Below, piece by piece: positions 26,269 through 38,120 of a DNA stretch of 64,000 nucleotides. Origin of the DNA: Leptoclinus maculatus (lineage: Eukaryota; Chordata; Actinopteri; Perciformes; Stichaeidae); NCBI GenBank assembly GCA_032191485.1, contig JAVDOI010000011.1:14180617-14244616 (forward strand). Reading direction: 5' to 3'. The position numbers and the translations under genes were made by a program. Every line of letters starts with the position of its first letter. The stretch's first letter is position 1. Under the pieces are notes generated by a model. The model worked only from the letters and a program-made list of their open reading frames with translations, had not been told where the DNA came from and did not search any database.

Positions 26269-28581
26269 AGGGGGCGCTACAGTAAACCCGCAAAGTTGTG
26301 CTTTTTGTCACTTTTTGCATTTTTCAGCCTTCGCACTTCAACGAACTCCTCCTACAGATTTTATGCGATCAACGTACAATTTGGGCAGGATGCTCTTAAG
26401 ACCTTTGTGATTAAAAATTATCAAAATCGTGAGTTTTCATCGAAGAACCTGGACGTGGCGTTGCGGCCATTTTGCCTCATTGTTTATGAAAAAGGAAGTT
26501 GTTATAACTCCAAGGTACATTATCCAATCCACACAAAACTTCTCATGCACGATGCTCCTTCAAGCCTGAACAGATTTCAGTTAAAAAAAATGCAATAATT
26601 CATAGCGCCGCCTACTGGCTAAAGGAAATGTAAAATTTTATACTTTTCTTTACTCCTCTTAGCCAGGTGACCTTATGAGTCTCAAATTTTGTAAGGATAG
26701 CCTCAAGACATTGATGAAAAATCGCCATGAAAAATTTTGAGTTTTCGTTGAACGCTGTTGCCGTGGCGACGCGTCGTACGCCATGAAAAAGGAAGCTGAT
26801 GGTTTATTAGCTTAGGATGCTCAATAATTCATAAAACTTTGTACATCTGTCAAAAGCATTGGAAGGAATATTCTATATGAGTTTTGGCTTTGGCCGTTTT
26901 AAATTGCCTCTGTAGCGCCCCCTACAATATTTAAAAAGGAAGCTGAAGGTTTAGTGGCTTAGGATGCTCATAAACTCATGAAACTTTGTACATCTGTCAA
27001 AGGCATTGGAAGGAATATTCTATATGAGTTTTGGCTTTGGTCGTTTTAAATTGCCTCTGTAGCGCCCCCTACAATATTTAAAAAGGAAGCTGATGGTTTA
27101 GTGGCTTAGGATGCTCAAAAACTCATGAAACTTTGTAGATGTGTCAAAGGCATTGGAACAAATATTTTCTATGATTTCTGGCCTTGGCCGTTTTAAATTG
27201 CCTCTGTAGCGCCCCCTACAATATTTCAAAAGAGCAGCCCCAGCGCTACGTTTGAGCTGCATGTATGAAACTTTGTAGTCACGTGTATCCTATGGAGACT
27301 TAAACATAAGTCTCTTGGGACCATGCTCTAAACCCTACCGAAAGTCCAACACTTTGATTTATGTGTGAATTTTCCCTTGATTTTGGACAATTTATAGGCG
27401 CTACACTTTAACAAACTCCTCCTAGGGACTTTGTCTGATCCTCTTCAAATTTTGTCAGTACAGTCTAGAGACCGTTGTGATTAAAAATTATCAAAAGCTT
27501 TACGTTTAACGGCACGGCTTAGCCGTAGCGGGCGGCTACTTTAAGTGATTCCCCGTGAAAAAAGCTGATGTAACTCAGCTGGACTTGTTCCAAACGGTCC
27601 CAAACTTCACACGCTTGATAACACTCACTGCCCGAGGATGTCTACAAGCTAATTTTCACTAGTACTCACAGCGCCACCTGCCAGCGAAAGGAAATCTGCA
27701 TTTTGTGACAAACGCCATCCGATTAACACGACTTTCACACAACGTGGTTTACGTTTGACAGAGAGCTACATAATGCACGTGTTCCGTAGCACCAGGCAGC
27801 AGATACGGGAAGCACCGGACTGTTTGCAAAGCATCGTTTCCAGCATCAGGCGGTCCACGCGGGATCAAAGACGTCTCGCTCGCAGACGCGCCGGCCGACG
27901 GTCGCGCGCGTTCTCGGACGCGCAGGAGGGAGTCCCGCCGGCAACCCCGACGCGCGGAGGATGCGAGGGCCCGTTCATCGCTGCTCGCAGCTTTAATTAT
28001 TATTCATGATTCTTATTTGACTACTTTGGGAGCATTTTGGGACAACTTGCCATGCATGAAAACTCACCAAATTTTGCAGACTTGTCAGGTCTTGCTGAAC
28101 TTAGAGTCTGAAAAAGATTGCATCTTTCTGTGTAAAAAATGGCTCTCTAGCGCCCCCTACAAATCGGACCGGCGACGCCCCTCGGCAAGTATGTCCGATT
28201 TATTTGAAATTCAACACACATGTCCAAATCCGCTACATCTAAAAAAAAGCCTCTCAGACCCCTAAGCTCCGCCTACTTAGATTTTCCGCCATCTTGAATT
28301 TAGTGAAAAACACATTCTTGCGAACTCCTCCTACACGCTGAGTCCGATTACTACAGAATCTTCTGTGGATCATTAATGGACCTACGTCATCTAAAATTAT
28401 CAAAAGCTTTTTGATATCTCTTAGCGTTTACAAGATATGGACCAATAAACTTCTTAGGGGCGTGGCATAATATCAATACACATAACTTCTCAACCATTTG
28501 TCCTAAATTCACCAAATGTTCAGCATATGTGCACATCGCATCCTGTAACATACCCAGAGAATTTATTTGTATTCGACTGCT
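26269..28581 (+). repeat. Monomer M12, 2313 bp
   Basis: Three S copies, empty P site near 27995. Confidence 0.9.
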
Positions 28582-30808
28582 AGGGGGCGCTACAGTAAAC
28601 CTGCAAAGTTGTGCTTTTTGTCACTTTTTGCATTTTTCAGCCTTCGCACTTCAACAAACTCCTCCTACAGATTTTATGCGATCAACGTAAAATTTGGTCA
28701 GGATGCTCTTAAGACCTTTGTGATTAAAAATTATCAAAATCGTGAGTTTTCATCGAAGAACCTGGACGTGGCGTTGCGGCCATTTTGCCTCATTGTTTAT
28801 GAAAAAGGAAGTTGTTATAACTCCAAGGTACATTATCCAATCCACACAAAACTTCTCATGCATGATGCTACTTCAAGCCTGAACAGATTTCAGTTAAAAA
28901 AAATGCAATAATTCTTAGCGCCGCCTACTGGCTAAAGGAAATGTAAAATTTTATACTTTTCTTTACTCCTCTTAGCCAGGTGACCTTATGAGTCTCAAAT
29001 TTTGTAAGGATAGCCTCAAGACATTGATTAAAAATCGCCATGAAAAATTTTGAGTTTTCGTTGAACGCTGTTGCCGTGGCGACGCATCGTTCGCCATAAA
29101 AAAGGAAGCTGATGGTTTATTAGCTTAGGATGCTCAAAAACTCATGAAACTTTATAGATCTGCCAAAGGCATTGGAAGGAATATTCTATATAATTTTTGG
29201 CTTTGGCCGTTTTAAATTGCCTCTGTAGCGCCCCCTACAATATTTAAAAAGGAAGCTGATGGTTTAGTGGCTTAGGATGCTCAAAAACTCATGAAACTTT
29301 GTATATGTGTCAAAAGCATTGGGACAAATATTTTATATGATTTTTGGCCTTGGCCGTTGTAAATTGCCTCTGTAGCGCCCCCTACAATATTTCAAAAGAG
29401 CAGCCCCAGCGCTACGTTTGAGCTGCATGTATGAAACTTTGTAGTTACGTGTATCCTATGGAGACTTAAAAATAAGTCTCTTGGAACCATGCTCTAAACC
29501 CTACCGGAAGTCCGCCACTTTGATTTATGTGTGAATTTTCCCTTCATTTTGGACAATTTACAGGCGCTACACTTTAACGAACTCCTCCTAGGGACTTTGT
29601 CTGATCCTCTTCAAATTTTGTCAGTACAGTCTCAAGACCGTTGTGATTAAAAATTATCAAAAGCTTTACGTTTAACGGCACGGCTTAGCCGTAGCGGGCG
29701 GCTACTTTAAGTGATTCCCCGTGAAAAAAGCTGATGTAACTCAGCTGGACTTGTTCCAAACGGTCCCAAACTTCACACGCTTGATAACACTCACTGCCCG
29801 AGGATGTGTACAAGCTAATTTTCACTAGTACTCACAGCGCCACCTGCCGGCGAAAGGAAGTCTGCATTTTGTGACAAACGCCATCCGATTAACACGACTT
29901 TCACACAACGTGGTTTACGTTTGACAGAGAGCTACACAATGTACGTGTTCCGTAGCACCAGGCAGCAGATACGGGAAGCACCGGACTGTTTGCAAAGCAT
30001 CGTTTCCAGCATCAGGCGGTCCACGCGGGATCAAAGACGTCTCGCTCGCAGACGCGCCGGCCGACGGTCGCGCGCGTTCTCGGACGCGCAGGAGGGAGTC
30101 CCGCCGGCAACCCCGACGCGCGGAGGATGCGAGGGCCCGTTCATCGCTGCTCGCAGCTTTAATTAGGGCCCGAGCGGCCGACAACGTCGGGCCTGCGAAG
30201 GCCCTATTGTAATTGATAGGTTTCTTATTATTCTGATTCTTATTTTTCATTTTTGGGAGCATTTAGGGGGTACTTGCCATGCATGAAAACTCACCAAATT
30301 TTGGGGACTTGTCAGGTCTGGTGGCACTTAGAGTCTGAAAAAGAATGCATCTTTCTGTGTAAAAAATGGCTCTCTAGCGCCCCCTACAAATCGGACCGGC
30401 GACGCCCCTCGGCCAGTATGTCCGATTTACTTGAAATTCAACACACATGTCCGACACCACTAGATCTAAAAAAAAGCCTCTCAGACCCCTAAGCTCCGCC
30501 TACTTAGATTTTCCGCCATCTTGAATTTAGTGAAAAACACATTTTTGCAAATTACTCCTACACGCTGGGTACGATTACTCCAGAATCTTCTGTGGATCAT
30601 TATTGGATCTACATCATCTACAATCATGAAAAGCTTTTTGATATTTTTTAGCGTTTACAAGATATGGACCAATAAACTTCTTAGGGGCGTGGCATAATAT
30701 CAATACACATAACTTCTCAACCATCTGTCCTAAAATCCCAAAATTGTGAGTATATGTGCACATCGCATCCTGTAACATACCCTAAAAATATTTCTGCATT
30801 CAACCACT
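28582..30808 (+). repeat. Monomer M13, 2227 bp
   Basis: Two S copies and a single P copy (30165-30205). The difference from M9 is 62 bp, which fits one P unit. Confidence 0.9.
30165..30205. repeat. P hairpin element, 1 copy
   Basis: Single unit after the CpG islet of M13, followed by the ATTGATAGGTTT linker variant. Confidence 0.9.
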
Positions 30809-33268
30809 AGGGGGCGCTACAGTAAACCCGCAAAGTTGTGCTTTTTGTCACTTTTTGCATTTTTCAGCCTTCGCACTTCAACGAACTCCTCCTACACATT
30901 TTATGCGATCAACGTAAAATTTGGTCAGGATGCTCTTAAGACCTTTGTGATTAAAAATTATCAAAATCGTGAGTTTTCATCGAAGAACCTGGACGTGGCG
31001 TTGCGGCCATTTTGCCTCATTGTTTATGAAAAAGGAAGTTGTTATAACTCCAAGGTACATTATCCAATCCACACAAAACTTCTCATGCATGATGCTCCTT
31101 CAAGCCTGAACAGATTTCAGTTAAAAAAAATGCAATAATTCATAGCGCCGCCTACTGGCTAAAGGAAATGTAAAATGTTATACTTTTCTTTACTCCTCTT
31201 AGCCAGGTGACTTTATGAGTCTCAAATTTTGTAAGGATAGCCTCAAGACATTGATGAAAAATCGCCATGAAAAATTTTGAGTTTTCGTTGAACGCTGTTG
31301 CCGTGGCGACGCGTCGTACGCCATGAAAAAGGAAACTGATGGTTTATTAGCTTAAGATGCTCAATAATTCATAAAACTTTGTACATCTGTCAAAGGCATT
31401 GAAAGGAATATTCTATATGAGTTTTGGCTTTGGCCGTTTTAAATTGCCTCTGTAGCGCCCCCTACAATATTTCAAAAGGAAGCTGATGGTTTAGTGGCTT
31501 AGGATGCTCATAAACTCATGAAACTTTGTACATCTGTCAAAGGCATTGGAAGGAATATTCTATATGAGTTTTGGCTTTGGCCGTTTTAAATTGCCTCTGT
31601 AGCGCCCCCTACAATATTTCAAAAGGAAGCTGATGGTTTAGTGGCTTAGGATGCTCATAAACTCATGAAACTTTGTACATCTGTCAAAGGCATTGGAAGG
31701 AATATTCTATATGAGTTTTGGCTTTGGTCGTTTTAAATTGCCTCTGTAGCGCCCCCTACAATATTTAAAAAGGAAGCTGATGGTTTAGTGGCTTAGGATG
31801 CTCAAAAACTCATGAAACTTTGTAGATGTGTCAAAGGCATTGGAACAAATATTTTGTATGATTTCTGGCCTTGGCCGTTTTAAATTGCCTCTGTAGCGCC
31901 CCCTACAATATTTCAAAAGACCAGCCCCAGCGCTACGTTTGAGCTGCATGTATGAAACTTTGTAGTCACGTGTATCCTATGGCGACTTAAAAATAAGTCT
32001 CTTGGAACCATGCTCTAAACCCTACCGGAAGTCCGCCACTTTGATTTATGTGTGAATTTTCCCTTGATTTTGGACAATTTACAGGCGCTACACTTTAACG
32101 AACTCCTCCTAGGGACTTTGTCTGATCCTCTTCAAATTTTGTCAGTACAGTCTAGAGACCATTGTGATTAAGAATTATCAAAAGCTTTACGTTTAACGGC
32201 ACGGCTTAGCCGTAGCGGGCGGCTACTTTGAGTGATTCCCCGTGAAAAAAGCTGATGTAACTCAGCTGGACTTGTTCCAAACCGTCCCAAACTTCACACG
32301 CTTGATAACACTCATGGCCTGAGGATGTCTACAAGCTAATTTTCACTAGTACTCACAGCGCCACCTGCTGGCGAAAGGAAATCTGCATTTTGTGACAAAC
32401 GCCATCCGATTAACGCGACTTTTACACAACGTGGTTTACGTTTGACAGAGAGCTACACAATGCACGTGTTCCGTAGCACCAGGCAGCAGATACGGGAAGC
32501 ACCGGACTGTTTGCAAAGCATCATCTCCAGCATCAGGCGGTCCACGCGGGATCAAAGACGTCTCGCTCGCAGACGCGCCGGCCGACGGTCGCGCGCGTTC
32601 TCGGACGCGCAGGAGGGAGTCCCGCCGGCAACCCCGACGCGCGGAGGATGCGAGGGCCCGTTCATCGCTGCTCGCAGCTTTAATTATTATTCTGATTTTT
32701 TTTTGTCCGCAAAAGGAGCACTTTTGGGGTACTTGCCATGCATGAAAACTCACAAAATTTTGGACAGTTGTCAGGCCTGGTGAAAATTTTCATCTGAAAA
32801 ACAATGCATCTGTCTGTGTAAAAAAATGGCTCTCTAGCGCCCCCTACAAATCGGACCGGCGACGCCCCTCGGCCAGTATGTCCGATTTACTTGAAATTCA
32901 ACACACATGTCCAACACCACTAGATCTAAAAAAAAGCCTCTCAGACCCCTAAGCTCCGCCTACTTAGATTTTCCGCCATCTTGAATTTAGTGAAAAACAC
33001 ATTCTTGCAAACTCCTCCTACACGCTAAGTCCGATTACTACAGAATTTTCTGTGGATCATTAATGGACCTATGTCATCTAAAATTATCAAAAGCTCTTTG
33101 ATATCTCTCAGCGTTTACAAGATATGGACCAATAAACTACTTAGGGGCGTGGCATAATATCAATACACATAACTTCTCAACCATTTGTCCTAAATTCCCA
33201 AAATATTCTGTATATGTGCACATCGCATCCTGTAACATACCCTGAGAATTTATTTGTATTCGACTGCT
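30809..33268 (+). repeat. Monomer M14, 2460 bp
   Basis: Four S copies (31329, 31477, 31624, 31771), empty P site near 32685. Anchor in the CCACTAGGGGGCGCT form. Confidence 0.9.
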
Positions 33269-34640
33269 AGGGGGCGCTACAGTAAACCCGCAAAGTTGTG
33301 CTTTTTGTCACTTTTTGCATTTTTCAGCCTTCGCACTTCAACGAACTCCTCCTACAGATTTTATGCGATCAACGTAAAATTTGGTCAGGATGCTCTTAAG
33401 ACCTTTGTGATTAAAAATTATCAAAATCGTGAGTTTTCATCGAAGAACCTGGACGTGGCGTTGCGGCCATTTTGCCTCATTGTTTATGAAAAAGGAAGTT
33501 GTTATAACTCCAAGGTACATTATCCAATCCACACAAAACTTCTCATGCATGATGCTCCTTTAAGCCTGAACATACTTCAGTTGAAAAAAATGCAATAACT
33601 CATAGCGCCGCCTACTGGCTAAAGGAAATGTCATATTTTATACTTTTATTTACTCCTCCTAGCCAGGTAACCTTATGGGTCTACAATTTGGTAAGGATAG
33701 CCTTAAGACATTGATGATGCATCATCTTTAATATTGTGAGCTTTCGTTGAACGCTGTTGCCGTGGCGACGCGTTGTTCGCCATGAAAAAGGAAGCTGATG
33801 GTTTCGTGGCTTAGGATGCTCAGACATTCATGAAACTTTCTACAAGTGTCAACGGCATTGGCAGACATATCTGATATTATTTTTGGCCTTGCCCGTTTTA
33901 AATTGCCTCTGTAGCGCCCCCTACAATATTTAAAAAGGAAGCTGATGGTTTAGTGGCTTAGGATGCTCAAAAACTCATGAAACTTTGTAGATGTGTCAAA
34001 GGCATTGGAACAAATATTTTGTATGATTTCTGGCCTTGGTTGTTTTAAATTGCCTCTGTAGCGCCCTCTACAATATTTCAAAAGAGCAGCCCCAGCGCTA
34101 CGTTTGAGCTGCATGTATGAAACTTTGTATTTACGTGTATCCTATGGAGACTTACAAATAAGTCTCTTAGAACCATGCTCTAAACCCTACCGGAAGTCCG
34201 CCACTTTGATTTATGTGTGCATTTTCCCTTGATTTTAGACAATTTATAGGCGCTACACTTTAACGAACTCCTCCTAGGGACTTTGTCTGATCCTCTTCAA
34301 ATTTTGTCAGTACAGTCTCAAGACCGTTGTGATTGAAAATTATCAAAAGCTTTACGTTTAACGGCACGGCTTAGCCGTAGCAGGCGGCTACTTTGAGTGA
34401 TTCCCCATGAAAAAAGCTGATGTAACTCAGCTGGACTTCTACCGAGGATGTCTACAAGCACATTTTCACTAGTACTCACAGTGCCACCTGCTGGCGAAAG
34501 GAAATCTGCATTTTGTGATAAACACCATCTGATTAACATCACTTTTACACAAAGTGGTTTACATTTGATATAGAGCTACATAATGCACGTGTTCTGTAGC
34601 GCCACACAGTGGATACAGTAAGCGGTGAAGTATTTGCCCC
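33269..34640 (+). repeat. Monomer M15, truncated and decayed at the island junction
   Basis: Two S copies. From about 34,380 it diverges: about 45 bp are missing at 34,439 (between GCTGGACTT and ACCGAGGATG), and many CpG-to-TpG/CpA changes appear, for example ACCATCTGATTAACATC where inner monomers have CCGATTAACGCG. Homology fades near 34,638 (TATTTGC), inside what should be the islet region. Confidence 0.85.
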
Positions 34641-36340
34641 CCTAACACTTGAACTGTTTGGTGTATTATCTTGTGTGAAAGGTCATTTCACCCAGCAGAT
34701 ACTGCCTGTTTCATGGATGATGAATATACTTGCCCCCATACAATTCAGCCATGCACCCTTACATTTAAATGTTATGCTTTCAGTTTTAGTTATAGTGATC
34801 TATACAGTTCCAGCTGGTCAATAGGTGCGCCCCACCTTGAGCCACAACATATAAAATAAAATAAATAATAATATTAACAATTATACAAATCGTCAATATT
34901 TGTGTTTTTGAAACATGGAATCACCCAGTAATATGTGTACAATATGATATCTACGGTAAATATATGCTTTTCCTGCACGTTCTCTCCTGCTGTCTGCACG
35001 TCCTCTCTGCCTGTCTGCATGTCTCAGCAGCTCTGGGGCGCTTGGGAAACGGCCCAAAAGAGGCGGGTCTATGAAGCAGTTTAGCCAATTGCTGATTAAA
35101 GATATAAATGTGTGACATACAATTTAGCCAATCAGCGTCCTCTTGCGCTCGGGAATGCGCGTTCCCGTCCGGACTCGTCTCTACAGGCGAGCACGAGCGC
35201 AAGCGTGAGCAGTGCTCCTCCAAGACCAATTTGAGAGGAGAACCTTTTGCTGAGATTCTTCAGTTAAAGAGCTGAACTTCTCCTTCAAACTACTGTATAT
35301 ATTCAATTGTATCACCAACACTATATTTTCCCAGATTACATGTGAACACATCATGGTAACGTTTACAATCGCTTAGTACTCATTTTCACTGAGCAGAGCC
35401 TGAACGCGTCTAAAAGGTAAACAAACTGAGCTTTCGTTCGGTAACTAGCACTCCTGTTAAATTCTACACAGATTAATTGTTTACAATGTAACGTTATCTG
35501 AGATCGGCGACTAGAAAAGCATAAATGGTGATGTCCTGATTGCATATTTAACTAAATATTGACAGATAAGTATTGTAAGAAAAACTGTATTTCATAATGT
35601 GATGGGTAACGTTTCAACTGTAATTGATCCGCAGTTGACATGCATTTCGAACAATGCTTGGGGATCCGTACGGACCGCCAGTGGTCCGTTACACCAGTAC
35701 TTGAAACTGTTAGTGGTAATATCTGTCAACAGTTTTATGCTAGCTAACGATAGCATCCCAGCTGTTAACGGTAACAGCCGGGATTGATTGCATGATTTAC
35801 TTTTATTGTGAAGAGCATGAAAACGGAAGTGCTTTTACTTTTAAGAGACAGGAAATAGAATGACACTTGTTCTTAACGCTAACAATATTAATTATACTCT
35901 TTATGCGTGTTCACTGTAACACTGTAATACTTCAGTTCAGACAGTAAAGTATTATGTTCAAACAATACTTGTGTTGGTCCGCGTCCGGACAGGGGAAAAG
36001 GAAGTTACCACACACACACAGCTGTTCATTAATAATTTAAAAAAGAACTGCGTTAACAAGATAATAACACCTTAACTTGCCCAGCACTAATATTATTATA
36101 TTATTATATGATATATATATTATTATATTATACTGAATTGGCTGCAAGGGTGACACAAATAAGATTTCCTGACGTGTTTTTCAAAGTGTTATTTACTGCT
36201 AATTTAACTATTATTACATCACCAGATTGTTTACAAAAAAAAAATAACCTTTATTCTGACAACTTCCTAAATGTGCTGTATGAACGTCACATTAAAGTGC
36301 GACGTACCGACCACATATATACGCCCCCGAGCTTCTGTTC
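34640..36340. other. Left non-coding flank of the island
   Basis: No convincing gene on either strand; only short chance ORFs. Contents noted: a GC-richer stretch at about 34,970-35,230 with a CCAAT box, an AT-rich ATT/AT microsatellite at 36,089-36,132, and a short CA run near 36,011. It probably holds the element's 5' end and promoter, but no terminus could be recognised. Confidence 0.5.
35126..35136 (+). promoter_or_regulatory. NF-Y-type CCAAT box (AGCCAATCAGC)
   Basis: AGCCAATCAG fits the NF-Y consensus RRCCAATSRG exactly. It sits in a locally GC-richer stretch that also has the near-palindrome GGGAATGCGCGTTCCC at 35,151-35,166. It lies about 1.4 kb upstream of the first splice donor, so it could mark a promoter of the transposon gene or be unrelated. 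Confidence 0.3.
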
Positions 36341-36344
36341 TGTC

Positions 36345-36534
36345 TTTTTCCCATGTTGTAATTCAATGAAAGAGACGGTTCTAATTCTGATTCAGATTTG
36401 AGTTTCAATTGAGAGAAGGATACACATACAAACACATACAAACACACACATACACTGATTGAGAGAGACAGAGAAGAGAGAGGAGAGAAAGAAGAGAGTT
36501 TTTTCAAGAACGTTTGAACGACTTTGAACGCACG
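36345..36534 (+). other. Probable 5'-UTR exon with splice donor
   Basis: The 3' limit is set by a strong donor, CACG|GTGAGT at 36,535. The first coding exon begins directly after an acceptor (TTTTAG|ATG at 37,732), so a non-coding upstream exon is needed. A TATA-like CATATATACG at 36,314-36,323 would place the start near 36,345, but the 5' limit is a guess. The exon would contain CA-rich (36,421-36,454) and GA-rich (36,460-36,498) low-complexity runs. Confidence 0.4.
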
Positions 36535-36566
36535 GTGAGTGTTAAAAGGACCCAGCGATAGTTTAG

Positions 36567-36820
36567 CTTGTTAGCATGCTACCGTCAATAAATGCTAGTT
36601 AATGTGATGTTGCTCATGTATACTGTTGCTTCGTTCGCTAATCTTAGCTATCTCGGCTTGTCTGCGTGTACCTTGTACTCCACGTGTGCATGTCTCAGCT
36701 GGATGTTACGCTGGCGAAACTGCCTGTAGCGAACGTAGTTAATACCTCACAGCCTGTTAGCATGCTAACGTCAATAAATGCTATTTAATGTGATGTTGCT
36801 CATATATACTGTTGCTTCGT
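36567..36820 (+). repeat. Direct repeats inside intron 1
   Basis: A segment of about 68 bp at 36,567-36,634 (GTTAGCATGCTACCGTCAAT and following) recurs with few changes at 36,753-36,820. A second direct repeat (GTGCTGTTGGAGAAGGCAAG and following) pairs 37,252-37,283 with 37,539-37,570. The intron was therefore built partly by local duplication. Confidence 0.75.
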
Positions 36821-37731
36821 GCGTCTGTGAATGCTGTTAATATAACGTTAGTTGCTATCACTGGTCTGTTAACTACTCAGCACTCAGAGGACAGCCAGTA
36901 AGCTGTTTAGCTATAGTAATATAATGCTAATCGTAGCTAATAACGCTAACCGCTAACTTAGCTAATACCTTACAGCGTGAGTGAGCGTGTATGTTCTAAG
37001 TTAAATCATGAAGGCTCACTAGTGTTCCGAACGTGTTATTTTTTACATTGGAAATGTTTATTGACATTTTAAAAGTAATTATGGAATTAGAATGATAACA
37101 ATGCTATTGAATTTTTGTTAAATTGAATGTTTGGTGTTGCAGCACCAATGGAACTTTCTAGAAGAATAGACCGGGCCTTTGTCAGAGAGCCGCTATGACC
37201 GCAGCTTAATATATATAATTATACATTTTTTTTTTTATCATTGTTTTAATTGTGCTGTTGGAGAAGGCAAGAAACCACAAAGTAATTAGATACTATCGGT
37301 GTACGTTAACGTTACTCAGCGCTTAGAGGAGAGCTAGTTAACGTTAGCTGTTAGCAGCATGTGTAGCTGCAGTAATGTGTTAGGAATCAAGTAAGGAATC
37401 AAGTTTATATTTTTAAATAACGCGTCGAGTGTGAAAGCAGCGGCTGTCAGACAAAAGCGCGATATGTTGATGCAGCTTCTTTTTGTATGAATTTTGTAAG
37501 GATATATATATTTATTTATTATTATTTTATTATTTTCTGTGCTGTTAGAAAGGGCAAGAAACCACAAAGTGTGCCATCAGTGTTTCTGAGCTTCTTCATA
37601 GCATGATGATTATCAATATAAAAAGGCTCAATGCCCTAACTGACTTATTGTTTAATTATGGTTGATGGAATTGTAGGCCAAAAGTGTCTCATATTGTACA
37701 TATTAATACTTGATGTTCCACCTAATTTTAG

Positions 37732-38120
37732 ATGCCGCGCGGTAAATCAGCCCGCAGTTCAGAGGCAGCCAAGATGAGGATGGGGGTGCGAAGTACTGTC
37801 TATCCTCGTCAGCAGCGTGGCAATACCACTTCTACACGTATGTATATCAACCATTTTTCTGATAAATGTTTTCCTTATATATATTTTTGTGTATGATTGT
37901 AAACAGTTTTTTCCTCTTTTGTACAGTTTTCCTAATAAGTAGATGTGTAATTGTTTATGCAATAAATGATTGTAAAGATACATTCGGTTAACTTAGTGTT
38001 TTTGTTTTTTAAATAGGCTGTGGTACTGGTAAACGCCACACTGTGCAGCGATGGACCATTTCCCCCTTAACTGGGAAACAGAGGAAGTTGGTGATTCTTG
38101 ACAATTCTCCAGACAAGAAG
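37732..38120 (+). CDS. Coding exons 1-2: basic N-terminal segment
   Basis: Exon 1 (37732-37837) starts MPRGKSARSS and ends in phase 1 at donor GTATGT. Exon 2 (38017-38120) completes an Arg codon (C|GC) and continues CGTGKRHTVQRW, ending before GTAATG. Together they give 70 residues rich in Arg, Lys, Ser and Thr with no recognisable domain: possibly a nuclear localisation or nucleic-acid-binding tail. Confidence in exon 1 rests on the frame, the ATG right after the acceptor and the fit of the phase. Confidence 0.65.

Larger units (their letters stand above)
1..34640 (+). repeat. Macrosatellite array, left arm (about 14.5 monomers)
   Basis: Head-to-tail array of 2.17-2.73 kb monomers, phased here on AGGGGGCGCTACAG (2171, 4760, 7211, 9522, 11887, 14252, 16692, 19002, 21167, 23540, 26269, 28582, 30809, 33269). 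Order within a monomer: AT-rich leader with a 114-codon chance ORF; a motif AGCGCCGCCTACTGG; 2-5 copies of a 147-bp sub-repeat (S); a conserved stretch of about 900 bp ending in the CTCF-like CAGCGCCACCTGCTGGCG; a CpG-dense islet of about 150 bp; a TTA-rich site with 0-4 hairpin elements (P); then about 600 bp back to the anchor. No protein-coding gene is supported. The family looks like repeats common in teleosts; that is from memory and not checked. Confidence 0.95.

Noticed and set aside
34951..35229. Minus-strand ORF of 92 codons in the left flank, and similar short ORFs at 35363-35545, 36292-36507 and 37334-37567
   Set aside because: No domain, no splice support, and repetitive or low-complexity composition.
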